Positions 43,047-52,801 of a DNA stretch of 64,000 nt are shown in pieces; within the stretch, counting starts at the first letter, position 1; each line of letters opens with the position of its first letter. Position numbers and translations under genes: made by a program. The notes below the pieces were generated by a model, which ran no database searches, was not told where the DNA came from, and saw only the letters and a list, made by a program, of their open reading frames with translations. This DNA comes from Acidobacteriota bacterium (GTDB lineage: Bacteria > Acidobacteriota > Thermoanaerobaculia > Gp7-AA8), in contig QHVT01000009.1 of the NCBI GenBank assembly GCA_003223645.1, positions 173,860 through 237,859 of the forward strand, in the 5' to 3' direction.

Positions 43047-45496
43047 GTGACGTCGATCCCCTCTTCCGTGTCTTCGACCTCGAAGGTCTGTGAGTCTTCG
43101 CGCTGATAGGCGACCGTGATCTTGATGTCGATCGTGTCGGTGTCATCCCCGACCATGTTCGCCGGCACGTTGATGGTGCGCTTCAACCCCGCGTCGATCG
43201 TCGCGTTCGGCGGGAGAGTGACCGGTCCGCTCTGGAGCATGGCGTTGTTGTCGGCGTCGACGATCCGGTGATCCATCGACGTCAGCGTCACCCGCTGATC
43301 GGACTCATTTCTGACCACGACGTCGTACGACCAGTCGCTCCCGTCCTGGTAGTGAAGCTTGAATGTGAACGCGAGATCGTCGCCGACTTGAATCACCGCG
43401 GCCTGGTCAACGGTCGTCGGCGCATTCGCCTGCCAGGTGAAATCCGCGTGCAGCGCGATGTCCAGCTGGCTCGTGATTCCGGGATGGTCCGCTAGCACGA
43501 AGGGCTTCGACTCTCCGGGCCCGAGCAGCGCCGACGAATTCGGAACCTCCTGCGCCGGACCGGCACTCTCGGCGATCGTGACGCGTTCGAGCCTGATCTC
43601 GCGCGCGGCGTTGTTCTTCACGGCGAACGCAATGTCGAACAGCTCGCCGCTCGGCACGGAAGCCGGAATGCCGTTGACGTCGATTTCCGGCGGCGCCACG
43701 ATCTCGATCGGCTGCTCGGTCTTGCCCTTCGCGCGCCAGGGACTGCTTCCCTTCTTCCCGCTCACGCGGATCTGGATGCGCAGCATGCCGGCCGGCAGCT
43801 CTCCGGCGTTGTGCTGGACGAGCTCGACGAGCGAGTGGTTATGGAGAATCGGTTCCTGCAAGGTGATGGTGTGCGTGAACGGCGCCGGAGTTCCCGTGAC
43901 CAGCAGCGTCTCGAGCGCTCGCCCGGCCGTGACCGTACTGAGAGCGCCGTTGGTGATTTTGAGGTTGAAGCTCCACGCCTCGTCGGTTCTGATGATGGTC
44001 GGCAAATCGGTGAGCTCCACCTTGATCTCGCTGCTCTCGTCGATCGCGGCCTCGAGGCCGTCCATGTAGGCGCGCACGAGGAGGTTGGTGAAGTTCGGAT
44101 CGGTGTAGTCGGCCTTGATCGGCGCGACGCGGACGTCGCCGTGGACGACGAGCTCGGACGACGTCACGAAGGAGTTGCCGCGAATGGTCAGCTCCTGGGC
44201 GAGCTTCTGTTCGGTCGCGAAGGTGCGGACGCGTCCGACGAAAAGACGCACGCTGCCGTCGTTGTCGTCTTTCGCGCCGAGATCGAGCCGCAGCTCTTCG
44301 CCCGGCGCGGCGACGGTGCCGGTGCGGACGCTCCACATGCCCGGCAGCGGCGGCGCCTTCGGCGCTTCCTTCAGCGTCACGAACGATACGTTCACCAGCT
44401 GTGGGCGCGCGGTTTCATCTTCCGTGACGGAGTCGGCCGGACAGCCGCGCATCCGCTCTTTCTTTCCGCCCGCCGATTTCGGCAGCTCCCAGTCGTCGAG
44501 CTCGAGCGAGCCTCCGCGAGTGCTCAGCGTTCGCGTGACTTCCGTCTTGAACGGATCGGGGCGCTGCTGCTGGTCAGTGTCGTCGTCGTCGTTCTGCAGT
44601 CCGATTTTCTTGAATAGAACACCGAGGATTTGCGGGCGGCGGATCGGATTGGTTTTCAACACGAGCCTGACCAGGTCAGACTTGAAGTTCCGCACCACGT
44701 CCCCATGCTCGCCTTTTTTGGGAAGCACCAGCTCCGCATCCGACTTGCGCGGCCCGTCGTAGAACTCGAATCGCAGGCGCGCCGGCTGCTCTTCGGGATG
44801 CGCCCGCATCACGATCTCTTCGCCCGTTTCGCCGGGACGCTGCGCGAACACGTACAGCGTCTCGGTATCGGACAGCACGAGCGCGGTCCAGGCGCGGAAG
44901 CCCGACACCACGACCGTTCCGTCGAAGCGATTCGTACCGAGGCGGTCGACGGCGATGCGCGGAGCGAGCGTGCTTGCGGCGTCGATGGTGCTGATCACAA
45001 ACCCGTTCCGATCGCGGCCGGTCGCCGGGCCGACCTGCATGACCGCACGCGCTGCCGGATCCCTCACCTCGGAGGCACGCAGCGACGCGTACGTGCGTCC
45101 CGCTTTCGCTCCGGCGCGTCCGAGATAGATCGCGCCGGCGGCGGGTGGTAACGGATCATCGGACGCCGTAACGGTGATCGTGCGAATGTGCTCTTGAACG
45201 CGGTCGAACTGGTGGCCGCACGGATGGAGGGGCGCGTCGCAGCGGATCAGCCAGACGTCGAACTGCTTGCCCTGCTTGACGCGCGCATCATGCTCGAGTG
45301 TCAACACACGCCCACCGTCATCAACGGCGATGCCGGCGCGGATCAGTGAGTCGAGGCCGATGACGATGCCCGGGCCGTGCTGCGCGAGATTGTGACGCTC
45401 CTCGAGCGCGATGAGGTACTCCTGCTCCGCGGTGAGGTCATGCGCGCGAATGCGCTGACCCTCCTCGTAGCGAACCCGTGAGGCGTCTTTCTCCAC
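43043..45496 (-). CDS. eCIS-associated modular protein, paralog 3, with Ig-like repeats
   Basis: An 817-aa protein. The shared module at the N-terminus is diverged: RVRYEEGQRIRAHDLTAEQEYL, HNLAQHGPGIVIGLD, LEHDARVKQGKQFDVWLIRC. Residues about 500-800 form two or three Ig-like/CARDB-type beta domains (IDVNGIPASVPSGELFDIAF, AVKNNAAREIRLERVTI, VVVRNESDQRVTLTSMDH). Such domains are common in surface adhesins and fibre shafts. The first codon is a GTG overlapping the upstream TAG by 1 nt. Confidence 0.7.
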   Translation of the reverse strand: MEKDASRVRYEEGQRIRAHDLTAEQEYLIALEERHNLAQHGPGIVIGLDSLIRAGIAVDDGGRVLTLEHDARVKQGKQFDVWLIRCDAPLHPCGHQFDRVQEHIRTITVTASDDPLPPAAGAIYLGRAGAKAGRTYASLRASEVRDPAARAVMQVGPATGRDRNGFVISTIDAASTLAPRIAVDRLGTNRFDGTVVVSGFRAWTALVLSDTETLYVFAQRPGETGEEIVMRAHPEEQPARLRFEFYDGPRKSDAELVLPKKGEHGDVVRNFKSDLVRLVLKTNPIRRPQILGVLFKKIGLQNDDDDTDQQQRPDPFKTEVTRTLSTRGGSLELDDWELPKSAGGKKERMRGCPADSVTEDETARPQLVNVSFVTLKEAPKAPPLPGMWSVRTGTVAAPGEELRLDLGAKDDNDGSVRLFVGRVRTFATEQKLAQELTIRGNSFVTSSELVVHGDVRVAPIKADYTDPNFTNLLVRAYMDGLEAAIDESSEIKVELTDLPTIIRTDEAWSFNLKITNGALSTVTAGRALETLLVTGTPAPFTHTITLQEPILHNHSLVELVQHNAGELPAGMLRIQIRVSGKKGSSPWRAKGKTEQPIEIVAPPEIDVNGIPASVPSGELFDIAFAVKNNAAREIRLERVTIAESAGPAQEVPNSSALLGPGESKPFVLADHPGITSQLDIALHADFTWQANAPTTVDQAAVIQVGDDLAFTFKLHYQDGSDWSYDVVVRNESDQRVTLTSMDHRIVDADNNAMLQSGPVTLPPNATIDAGLKRTINVPANMVGDDTDTIDIKITVAYQREDSQTFEVEDTEEGIDVT

Positions 45497-46827
45497 TAAC
45501 GGTTCCTCGACGACTTACGCGCGCCTTGCGGGATCGGGCGATTGGGCGGAGCAGGACGCGGCGGCAGTTCTCTCCTGAACGCGACCACGCGCGGCTGGTT
45601 GCAGCGATCCCTGAACCAGAGCGGTGACACGCCGCCTCCATCCATTTCGAGATAGAGAGATCGCGGCACCTGCAGTTGCGCGCGCAACTCGTCGACGCTG
45701 TTGTAGGTGAATTGGCCCGGTGTGATGTTGCCGAAGCCCTTGTCGTAAAGCGCCGCGGTCACGTTCTCCAGCGGCTGCCATATGTAGGGCGCGGCATTGA
45801 TGGCACCGGCCGGCGCCGGATAGTCGTCTTTGCCGATCAGGCGCCGGAACGGCGGATAGGCGTCGACATACAGCGTCGAGAACTTCTCCTGCCCGTTGAC
45901 GCTCTGCCTCCAGATCCACACGCGCGCCAGAAGGACGCCGGTCTCGGTGTCGCAGCCTTTGCAGCCGGCCCGGAACCAGGCATTGCGCCAGTCCTGCACG
46001 ATCCAGAATGCCGCTCTCCGGAACCAATTCTGGGGGAGATTGCCGTCGTCGTCCTGCAGGTCGCACAGCCATTCGTGCACGAAGCAGAACGTCTGCAGCG
46101 AATGCCCATGCACATAGGCGAGCAAACGGGCCAGCTTCCGTTGCTCGTCTCCGATGCCGTTGATGGCCACCAGCTCGTCGAAGATCGCCTTCAGTCCGTC
46201 GTGATACTGGCGGTCCCATTCGTCGATAATGACCTTGTTGGGATCGATGCAGTCGTCCGCGAGCTTGCAATAGAGCTTGCCCCCCTCCTGCACGCGCGTG
46301 TATTCGCATCCGGCCTCGCCGCCGCAACCGCCGCGCGCGAGCGCCGTGCGCGCGTCGGACTGTGACTCGTCATAGCGGACGAAGACGTCGAACGCATGCA
46401 CCTGGTCGCCGGGAATCGTCAGTCCCTCGAACTCGACATCGGGGAGCTGTCCGGCAGGCCCGGGCCCCGCGGGGCGAATGACCGGACCCTGCGAACAGGG
46501 ATCGTCTCCGCGCGGCCAGCAGTCCTTGAAGCCCAGCGAGTCGTCTTTACAGAGGACGATGTCGCGGCCACAGCAGTCGAGCGCATAACCCGGCGATACG
46601 GTGACGCTGCCGCCCTTCCCACAATGCACGTCGAGTCCGCAGACCACGCCCCAGCCGTGGCGAAAGCGCGCAAGGGCCGATTTCGCCTTGACCCAGTCGA
46701 CCATGGCGGTGAGGTCCTGGTCGGCGAGCAGCTGGCCGCAGAAGAAGCGCGGCTGCACGAGGCAATCGAGCTCGCAGCAGTCGGCCGGGCCGCATCCGCA
46801 GTCGCAGTCTTTTTTCTTCGTGGTCAT
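45496..46827 (-). CDS. eCIS-associated modular protein, paralog 2, Cys-rich
   Basis: A 443-aa protein. N-terminal cysteine cluster DCDCGCGPADCCELDC, then the shared module: FFCGQLLADQDLTAMVDWVK, FRHGWGVVCGLDVHC, VSPGYALDCCGRDIVLC. The cysteine pairs could bind zinc or form disulfides in the released particle. The C-terminal half is unique (WLCDLQDDDGNLPQNWFRRA) and contains no recognised domain. Overlaps both neighbours by 1-4 nt. Confidence 0.7.
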   Translation of the reverse strand: MTTKKKDCDCGCGPADCCELDCLVQPRFFCGQLLADQDLTAMVDWVKAKSALARFRHGWGVVCGLDVHCGKGGSVTVSPGYALDCCGRDIVLCKDDSLGFKDCWPRGDDPCSQGPVIRPAGPGPAGQLPDVEFEGLTIPGDQVHAFDVFVRYDESQSDARTALARGGCGGEAGCEYTRVQEGGKLYCKLADDCIDPNKVIIDEWDRQYHDGLKAIFDELVAINGIGDEQRKLARLLAYVHGHSLQTFCFVHEWLCDLQDDDGNLPQNWFRRAAFWIVQDWRNAWFRAGCKGCDTETGVLLARVWIWRQSVNGQEKFSTLYVDAYPPFRRLIGKDDYPAPAGAINAAPYIWQPLENVTAALYDKGFGNITPGQFTYNSVDELRAQLQVPRSLYLEMDGGGVSPLWFRDRCNQPRVVAFRRELPPRPAPPNRPIPQGARKSSRNR

Positions 46828-48056
46828 GACTGCACCTCCTGCCGGCGGTCATACGCCCCGTCCGGGACCACCTTGAACCAGCTCAGGAACGTCCCGCCGG
46901 CCACGCCGTCGCCGGAGGGAAGCAGGCCGCCGATGTGATTGCCGTCCACCGCGCGGTCGTGACAATCGAGGATGAAATCGCAGTGCAGCGAGATGAACAC
47001 GGTTTGATGCTCGAGATAGGAGTAGTCGGCAACGCGGTATCCCTTCCGCCTGCGGGGATCGAGCGGATAGACGGCCACGCAGTCGTATTCGAGCGACGGC
47101 GGCGCGCTTTCCGCCACGAAGTCGAGGTCCTCGGCTCCGCCGCCGAATTGCACGACGAACGTGCACGCATTGATGCCCGTTGGGCCGGTAGGCTGATCGT
47201 CCGGCTGCGGTTTGAGGCGCCGGTCGAAGCGGATCCGTAATGCGCCCATGTCGGCCAGCTCGCCGGGGGTCATCTCGCCGCCGTGCCGCCAGTTGATGCT
47301 GCAGACGTGCGTGAGCTCGTATTGCGGCGTCTCGAGCGCCGGACGCCCCGCCAGCCAGATGTTGTCCCGCTCGATCGGACCCTTTTCGGAGATGCAGATC
47401 AGCGCCAGCGGCACGCAATGATCCCGCGGGCACTGCGGCTCGAGGCAGCATTTGCACGGACCGCTGCTGCTGCCATCGTCGCAGTCGTCTTCAATGCACG
47501 GCTCCCCGTCTTTCGGATCGGGACACGAGCCGGAGCGCATCTTCCATTGATAGTCGGGCAGCTCCGATTTCCGGATCCAGTGCCACGCGAAGGCGTAGCC
47601 CTCGCGAACCCGGCTGTTCTCGCGCCGCTGCGGATCGCAATTCTGCTCGTGATAGAGAACCGGCAGCAATTCCGTCGCCGTTTCCTCGTACTGCAGGCAG
47701 AGCAGCAGATACCACTCGTCACCGTTCGGGCCGTCGTCGGGCCGCGGGAGCTGGTCCCACGGAATCTCCGGCGGCACGGCTTCTTTGGGAACGTAGATCT
47801 CCCGGCCGCAGCAGTCGAGCGCGAAGCCGCAGTCGACTTTCACGAACCGCGGGCGGCATTCGGGATTCGGATGCGGGCGGACGTCGAGGCCGCAGACCAC
47901 GCCCCAGCCGTGGAGCATGCGATTGTGCAGAAGGCGATGCGTGCGGTGATACGCCTGCTCGTCGCGAAAATCGCGCGCGGTCATGTGGCGGCCGGTGAAA
48001 TACCGGAGGCGCTCCTGTGCGAGCTCTCCGCAGCCGTCGTCGCAGTCTCTGCTCAT
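46824..48056 (-). CDS. eCIS-associated modular protein, paralog 1, Cys-rich
   Basis: A 410-aa protein with the clearest form of the shared module: RYFTGRHMTARDFRDEQAYH, LHNRMLHGWGVVCGLDV, DCGFALDCCGREIYV. A cysteine-rich insert lies near residues 185-215 (CIEDDCDDGSSSGPCKCCLE). The remainder is beta-rich. The ATG at 48056 has a GGAG ribosome-binding site and lies 14 nt after the upstream stop, so it begins the four-gene paralog block. Confidence 0.72.
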   Translation of the reverse strand: MSRDCDDGCGELAQERLRYFTGRHMTARDFRDEQAYHRTHRLLHNRMLHGWGVVCGLDVRPHPNPECRPRFVKVDCGFALDCCGREIYVPKEAVPPEIPWDQLPRPDDGPNGDEWYLLLCLQYEETATELLPVLYHEQNCDPQRRENSRVREGYAFAWHWIRKSELPDYQWKMRSGSCPDPKDGEPCIEDDCDDGSSSGPCKCCLEPQCPRDHCVPLALICISEKGPIERDNIWLAGRPALETPQYELTHVCSINWRHGGEMTPGELADMGALRIRFDRRLKPQPDDQPTGPTGINACTFVVQFGGGAEDLDFVAESAPPSLEYDCVAVYPLDPRRRKGYRVADYSYLEHQTVFISLHCDFILDCHDRAVDGNHIGGLLPSGDGVAGGTFLSWFKVVPDGAYDRRQEVQS

Positions 48057-48070
48057 ATCGGTCTCCTTCT

Positions 48071-50068
48071 TCACGCCAGTACCAGTTCCGCGGCCGCGCG
48101 CGCATCGGTGGAGAGAACGGCGTCGAACCCGAGATGCGCGCTGCCGAGGCGGAGCTCGGGCGTCGCGCCGATCACGGTGTCGACACCGATCGTCGACTGG
48201 GCGCCGACGCGGAACCGCGGCGCGATCAGGCAAAGCTCGTATTGCGTATGCGCCGGTTTCTCCGCATCCAGCGCGCGGCGGATCATCCGCTCGTCATCCT
48301 CGGAATTCACCCACGCCTCCGGCACATAGACGCGGAACTTGTGCGCGAATTGTGTGAAGACGTCGCGCTCCGGATCGCCGACCGACACCATCGCCGCTTC
48401 GCCTTCCGTCGCGTAGACGCCTAATTGCAGGCGGCGCGTGACCGAGGCGCTCCACAATGGCGCCTGGCTGAAGAGCATCTCGCGCTCGCGGAATCCCTCC
48501 ACGATGACCGGCAGCTCCATCTGCTGCACGTCCTTCGTTTCGAGGCCGGACATGTTGGCGAGATAGACGGCGATGAAGTCACGCAGCCCCTTCAGCTGTC
48601 CGCGATGCGGGTAGATTTTCGGAGCGGCCGACAGCAGCCGGCGCTTCTGCTTGTAATTCCACGTGCCTTCCAGCGGCAGCGCGAGCCATTGCGAGGCGAG
48701 ATAGTCGAGAAGCTCCCCCTCGGGGACGGCGTCGGGATCGAAGAAGCGCTCCATCTCGTCGATCTGTCTGTCGACGTCGTCCCATTCGGTCTGGAAGATG
48801 GAGAGAAAGCGTTCGAGAAAAACGCGCATCTCGTCGTCGGACGAATAGGTGGCGGGGAGAAACTCGAGATACGACTCGCGCGGATAGTGGATTTTCGCCG
48901 AGTCGACCGCGGGCGTACTGAAGCCGTCGCTGTCGAGCTGCACGCGTAGCGTGAGGTATTGACCGGCGCCGCTCTGCACCAGGAAATCGTGCGATTTCTC
49001 CGGCTTCGCAATCGGCGCGACGATCGTCTGCGCCTCGACCCAGTGCGCGCGCATCGCGTCGTAAACGTCGTCTTCCTTTTCGTGCGCGCACGTGGAGACG
49101 GTGATCTTGCTGCCCGGCGGAAACTCGGCCAGCTCGAGCTGGATGCGATGCCACTGGCAGCGGTATTTCTTGCTGTCTAGGGGCTTGCTCTGCCAAGTCC
49201 CCGTTTTCTTGTAGAGGCGCTCGTTGGAGGGTTCTGCTTTCGGAGGTTCAACCGCACGCTCGCCGAGGGGCCGGCCGTTGCGATCGAAGACCTGCGCGCA
49301 CTTTGTGCCTGGCTCGTACAGCACAATGGCAGCGCCGTCGCAGGCGATACCGGTCCAGTGACGTTTAACTCCGCTGATGATCGTCTTCAGGTCGTCGCTG
49401 CCGGCGCACCGTCGATAGACAGCTTGGTTTTGCTCGTCGAGGATGAACGTCGTGTTGCCGCAGACAGCGACGGTCGCCACGCCGCTGGTTGGCAGAGGAT
49501 CGAAAAGGTCGCGGATTTCGTTCGGGTCGGTAATCTGGGACAACGGCGGGTCGCGACGTTCGAAGGCGGTGCCGTTGAAGAGATAGATCATGCCGTCGCG
49601 GTCGACGGCAATGCGGGACCATTTCCCCGGGCGTTTGAATTGGATCTCCAGCCGTTGGTCGAACACGCGGCCATGGTTTGCGTCGAGGATGTAAACGGTG
49701 CCGTTGTGCGCGGCGACATCCACCGGGTTCCAGTCATTGCGCTCCAGGACGTCGGCGACAATCGAGCGGGTGAGATCGAAGACCTTCACGCGCCCGTCCA
49801 TGACGGCATAGAGGTGATCGCGCACAATAGCGATGCTTGTAGCGCCCTCAATGCGATGGAACTTGCCCTTGCTGTCCACCGCGGTCCCGCGCGGCAATGT
49901 CAGTCCGCCGAAACTGCCGTCCTTCGACTGCAATGACAGTGGCCCGCAGGGCTCGGCGGTGAGCCGCAGACCGTGCCGGTCGCTGACCGCGAGGTCGCTC
50001 GACGCGGTCCGGTTTTGCCAGCCGCTCGAGCCTCCCAGGCGCCAGAATGTCGCTCCCTCCGGTCTCAT
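48071..50068 (-). CDS. Baseplate/tail protein I-like (Afp12-like) with N-terminal propeller
   Basis: A 665-aa protein. Residues about 20-260 form a propeller-like series of short beta repeats (GATSIAIVRDHLYAVMDGRV, HNGTVYILDANHGRVFDQ, VAVCGNTTFILDEQNQAVY). Residues about 410-560 match the phage tail protein I-like domain seen in Afp12/Pvc12: YLEFLPATYSSDDEMRVFLE, IDEMERFFDPDAVPEGELLD, WLALPL and KIYPHRGQLKGLRDFIAVYL. This domain ties the baseplate wedge together; the propeller is an unusual addition and may bind a surface ligand. The start at 50068 leaves 4 nt after the baseplate J stop. Confidence 0.8.
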   Translation of the reverse strand: MRPEGATFWRLGGSSGWQNRTASSDLAVSDRHGLRLTAEPCGPLSLQSKDGSFGGLTLPRGTAVDSKGKFHRIEGATSIAIVRDHLYAVMDGRVKVFDLTRSIVADVLERNDWNPVDVAAHNGTVYILDANHGRVFDQRLEIQFKRPGKWSRIAVDRDGMIYLFNGTAFERRDPPLSQITDPNEIRDLFDPLPTSGVATVAVCGNTTFILDEQNQAVYRRCAGSDDLKTIISGVKRHWTGIACDGAAIVLYEPGTKCAQVFDRNGRPLGERAVEPPKAEPSNERLYKKTGTWQSKPLDSKKYRCQWHRIQLELAEFPPGSKITVSTCAHEKEDDVYDAMRAHWVEAQTIVAPIAKPEKSHDFLVQSGAGQYLTLRVQLDSDGFSTPAVDSAKIHYPRESYLEFLPATYSSDDEMRVFLERFLSIFQTEWDDVDRQIDEMERFFDPDAVPEGELLDYLASQWLALPLEGTWNYKQKRRLLSAAPKIYPHRGQLKGLRDFIAVYLANMSGLETKDVQQMELPVIVEGFREREMLFSQAPLWSASVTRRLQLGVYATEGEAAMVSVGDPERDVFTQFAHKFRVYVPEAWVNSEDDERMIRRALDAEKPAHTQYELCLIAPRFRVGAQSTIGVDTVIGATPELRLGSAHLGFDAVLSTDARAAAELVLA

Positions 50069-50072
50069 TGCG

Positions 50073-52001
50073 TCAATTCCTGTCCCTGTCCTGCTCGACG
50101 GTGATGAGGTGCTGCGAGCTGCCGTACAACAGGCCGTCGCGCGGCACTTCGATCGGGTCGAGGTCCGCATGCAGCCGGCCGTTCACATAGAGATTCATCT
50201 TGATCACGCCGACGACGTCCTGGACCCGCATCGTGCTGTAGACGTCCGTCGGGAAGAGGTCCTTGCCGAACTCCTGCTTCAAGGGATCGAGCAGCTCGTC
50301 GAGCGCCTTCTGGACGTCCTGCGCGACTTTGTCGAACGCCGCGTACGGATTGGCCGTGATGCGCGCCTCGACGCGGATTTCCTGATATTCCGGCCCTTTG
50401 ACGAATACCTCGGTGGTCAGCAGCCGGACGTCATCGAGTCTGCGGCAGACTTCCTCGATGAGCGCGCCCGAAGGCTTCGGCGGCTTGTCTTCCGCGTCCG
50501 GAACGACGACGACCGTCAATGCGCCCGGCACTTCCACGCCGGGATGGTCGGGGTGATAAAGCGGGATCGCGACGGCGTGCTTGATGCCGCCGATGGCTTC
50601 CGCGACGCCCTTGAAGTCCTCGGGGGTGACCGCGCGTGTGCGGCGACGCAGCAGCGACGGTCCTTCGACCAGGATCTCGTCGAGCGTCTGCTCGTCCGCG
50701 CCGCCGACCGCCGGCCGCTCGTTCGTGACTTTCTCGACGCCCACGAGCGGCGTCCGCGGAGCGTTGATCGTTCCCGGCGCAGCGGAGTTGCCGCGCTTGC
50801 CGCCGCCGTAGCGGTATTGCAGCGCGATGATCTCCGAGCCCGCCTCCGGAATGTGGCCATGCTCGCCATCGCCGAACTGCACGACGCCGGTGGTTCCATT
50901 CAGGTGATAGTGCAGGTCCCTGTCGTTGGACGCGAGGAAGTCGTCGACGTGCTTCCACGCCTGCACCTCGCCCGTCGCCAGAGTCACCTGTAATTCCAAT
51001 GAGTCGACCGGCCGGCGCTGCGTTCTGAACTGCTCGCGCGGATGACCTTCGCTGCTGCCGAGGACCTCGCCGCGCACGGTACTGAGGTTTTTAGCCTCGA
51101 CGGTATTCGGGCGGAGGAAATCGATTTCCGGCGCGCGTCCGGCCGGATAATTACGGCCCGACTCGAGCCGTACCCGGATCCAGTAGCGCTTTCCCTCGTT
51201 CAAGCGCACTTCCAGCGTCGGCTCGATCGCCAGCGGTCCGCGCACGCGTACATACCCTTCGCGTGTGAACGCCGCGGTCTCATCCTCCAGCACATTGAGG
51301 TGCTCCCACGGCTCGCCCTCCTTGGGGCGGTACTCCCAGAGCAGCGTTACCGGCGGCACCGGCAGCGTGACTTCTCCTTCGCACTTCCGCGGTTTTCCGG
51401 CGGTCGCCTTCGGCGGCAGGAAAATGCGGAACGTCATCGCCTGCGGGAACAGCGGCTCGAATAAAGGCTGCGGCGGAACGAATCCGAGATAGAGCGCATT
51501 GCCGGCCGAGGGCGACACGCCGAACGGCCTGTAAGTCGTTCCCGGTTTCTCGTTCAGGCTGGTGGCATTGACGAACGAGGCGCCGTCGAAAAGCCCGATC
51601 GTGTCGAGCGGCGGCGAGATGAGATCGAGGCCGCGCTCGGTCTCGAAGATCAGCGGATCGCCGCCGTCGCTGGCCTGCGCGCCGACCTGCGCGCGCTCCG
51701 GCACCGGATCGGCCTTCACGTTCGCCTTGGTGACGAACGTCAGATGCGCTCTCGCGGGACTGGCGCGCTCGAGGTCCTCGCCGAGGAGCTTGAGGAACTT
51801 GATGTAATTGCGGCGCGGGACCTGGTTCATGCGCCACAGCATCTGTTCCGACAGCCAGGCGAAGAGCTGGAGCAGGGTCATCCCCGGATCGCTGTCGTTG
51901 TAGTTCGTCCACTCCTTCGTATACAGAGGAATGCGCAACCGCAGCTCGTTGAGGATCTGCTCGAAATTCCGGTCGTCGATTTTCGGGTCTTCGAGCGGCA
52001 T
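50073..52001 (-). CDS. Baseplate J-like wedge protein (Afp11-like)
   Basis: A 642-aa putative baseplate assembly protein. The N-terminus LPLEDPKIDDR-type opening (here MPLEDPKIDDRNFEQILNEL) and SDPGMTLLQLFAWLSEQML are typical of the family, as are LHYHLNGTTGVVQFGDGEHG, ALQYRYGGGKRGNSAAPGTI and the late RTRAVTPEDFKGVAEA. It forms the wedge of the contractile baseplate with gp25 and the Afp12-like protein. Its start overlaps the gp25 stop by 1 nt. Confidence 0.9.
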   Translation of the reverse strand: MPLEDPKIDDRNFEQILNELRLRIPLYTKEWTNYNDSDPGMTLLQLFAWLSEQMLWRMNQVPRRNYIKFLKLLGEDLERASPARAHLTFVTKANVKADPVPERAQVGAQASDGGDPLIFETERGLDLISPPLDTIGLFDGASFVNATSLNEKPGTTYRPFGVSPSAGNALYLGFVPPQPLFEPLFPQAMTFRIFLPPKATAGKPRKCEGEVTLPVPPVTLLWEYRPKEGEPWEHLNVLEDETAAFTREGYVRVRGPLAIEPTLEVRLNEGKRYWIRVRLESGRNYPAGRAPEIDFLRPNTVEAKNLSTVRGEVLGSSEGHPREQFRTQRRPVDSLELQVTLATGEVQAWKHVDDFLASNDRDLHYHLNGTTGVVQFGDGEHGHIPEAGSEIIALQYRYGGGKRGNSAAPGTINAPRTPLVGVEKVTNERPAVGGADEQTLDEILVEGPSLLRRRTRAVTPEDFKGVAEAIGGIKHAVAIPLYHPDHPGVEVPGALTVVVVPDAEDKPPKPSGALIEEVCRRLDDVRLLTTEVFVKGPEYQEIRVEARITANPYAAFDKVAQDVQKALDELLDPLKQEFGKDLFPTDVYSTMRVQDVVGVIKMNLYVNGRLHADLDPIEVPRDGLLYGSSQHLITVEQDRDRN

Positions 52002-52411
52002 CAGACTGCGCCCTCCAGCAGATAAAACGGATAGACGAGATTGAAGACGGTGTTATTGGCGCGAATGCGGTAGTCGATGTGAATGAGCAGGAAATTGCGC
52101 TGATCGGGCGGCGCCTCGGCGCGCACGCCGAGGACGTCGATGCGCGGCTCCCAGCGCGTCAGGGCCGCGCGGATGTTCTCCTGCACCAGCCCGTGTAATG
52201 CCGCGGTATTGGCGTCGAACGCGAGGTCGTAGACACCGCAGCCGAATTCCTCGCGCATCACCCGCTCGCGCTGCGCGGTGGTCACGATCAGCCACACGCT
52301 CTCGCGCACGGCCTCGTCGCCGGCCACGTATTGCAGCCGTCCGGTGGCGTCCGGCTTCACCGGAAAACGCCATCCCTGTCCGAGGAAGCTCGGTCCTGCG
52401 ATCTCGTTCAT
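52001..52411 (-). CDS. GPW/gp25-like baseplate wedge protein (Afp9-like)
   Basis: A 136-aa protein. It starts like eCIS gp25 proteins (FLGQGWRFPVKPDATGRLQY) and has the gp25 signature LIVTTAQRERVMREEFGCGV, then ALTRWEPRIDVLGV and a final HIDYRIRANNTVFNLVYPF. It starts sheath contraction as part of the wedge. The ATG overlaps the PAAR stop by 4 nt. Confidence 0.93.
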   Translation of the reverse strand: MNEIAGPSFLGQGWRFPVKPDATGRLQYVAGDEAVRESVWLIVTTAQRERVMREEFGCGVYDLAFDANTAALHGLVQENIRAALTRWEPRIDVLGVRAEAPPDQRNFLLIHIDYRIRANNTVFNLVYPFYLLEGAV

Positions 52412-52794
52412 CCGATGAACACCGTTCCCACCGCGACGACCGTGCCCACGGGCAGGTCGACCGGGTCATTACAGGTCAGGGCTTTGTCGCCGCTCCGCGC
52501 GGCGGGCTTGTTGTTGATGAAAACCGTCGGACTCCCCTGGATGATCGTGGCTTTGTTCGCCGGCGGCTTGACGAACGTCCCGCCGATGGGAATGTGGGGC
52601 GGCGTATTGGTGGCGGTGCTGTTCAATGTCGCCGCCGGAGCGCCGCCGATATTGACGTCCGAGCTCAGGGCGCCGTCGATGATGCCGCTGAACGGATGCG
52701 GCACCGGAACGGGCGACGTGGGGCCGGGCGGCTGGATGATGTGAGTATCCAATGCCGTCACCTGGTCGCCCTGTTTCGCCGCCGGTTGTCCCAT
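52408..52794 (-). CDS. PAAR-like spike tip protein (Afp10-like)
   Basis: A 128-aa protein of PAAR repeats: QPAAKQGDQVTALDTHIIQP, PFSGIIDGALSSDVNIGGAP and GSPTVFINNKPAARSGDKAL. It sharpens the tip of the spike. A Pro-rich insert separates the first two repeats. No toxin extension follows, so in this system the tip is not the cargo. Confidence 0.9.
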   Translation of the reverse strand: MGQPAAKQGDQVTALDTHIIQPPGPTSPVPVPHPFSGIIDGALSSDVNIGGAPAATLNSTATNTPPHIPIGGTFVKPPANKATIIQGSPTVFINNKPAARSGDKALTCNDPVDLPVGTVVAVGTVFIG

Positions 52795-52801
52795 CGTTTC
52801 C

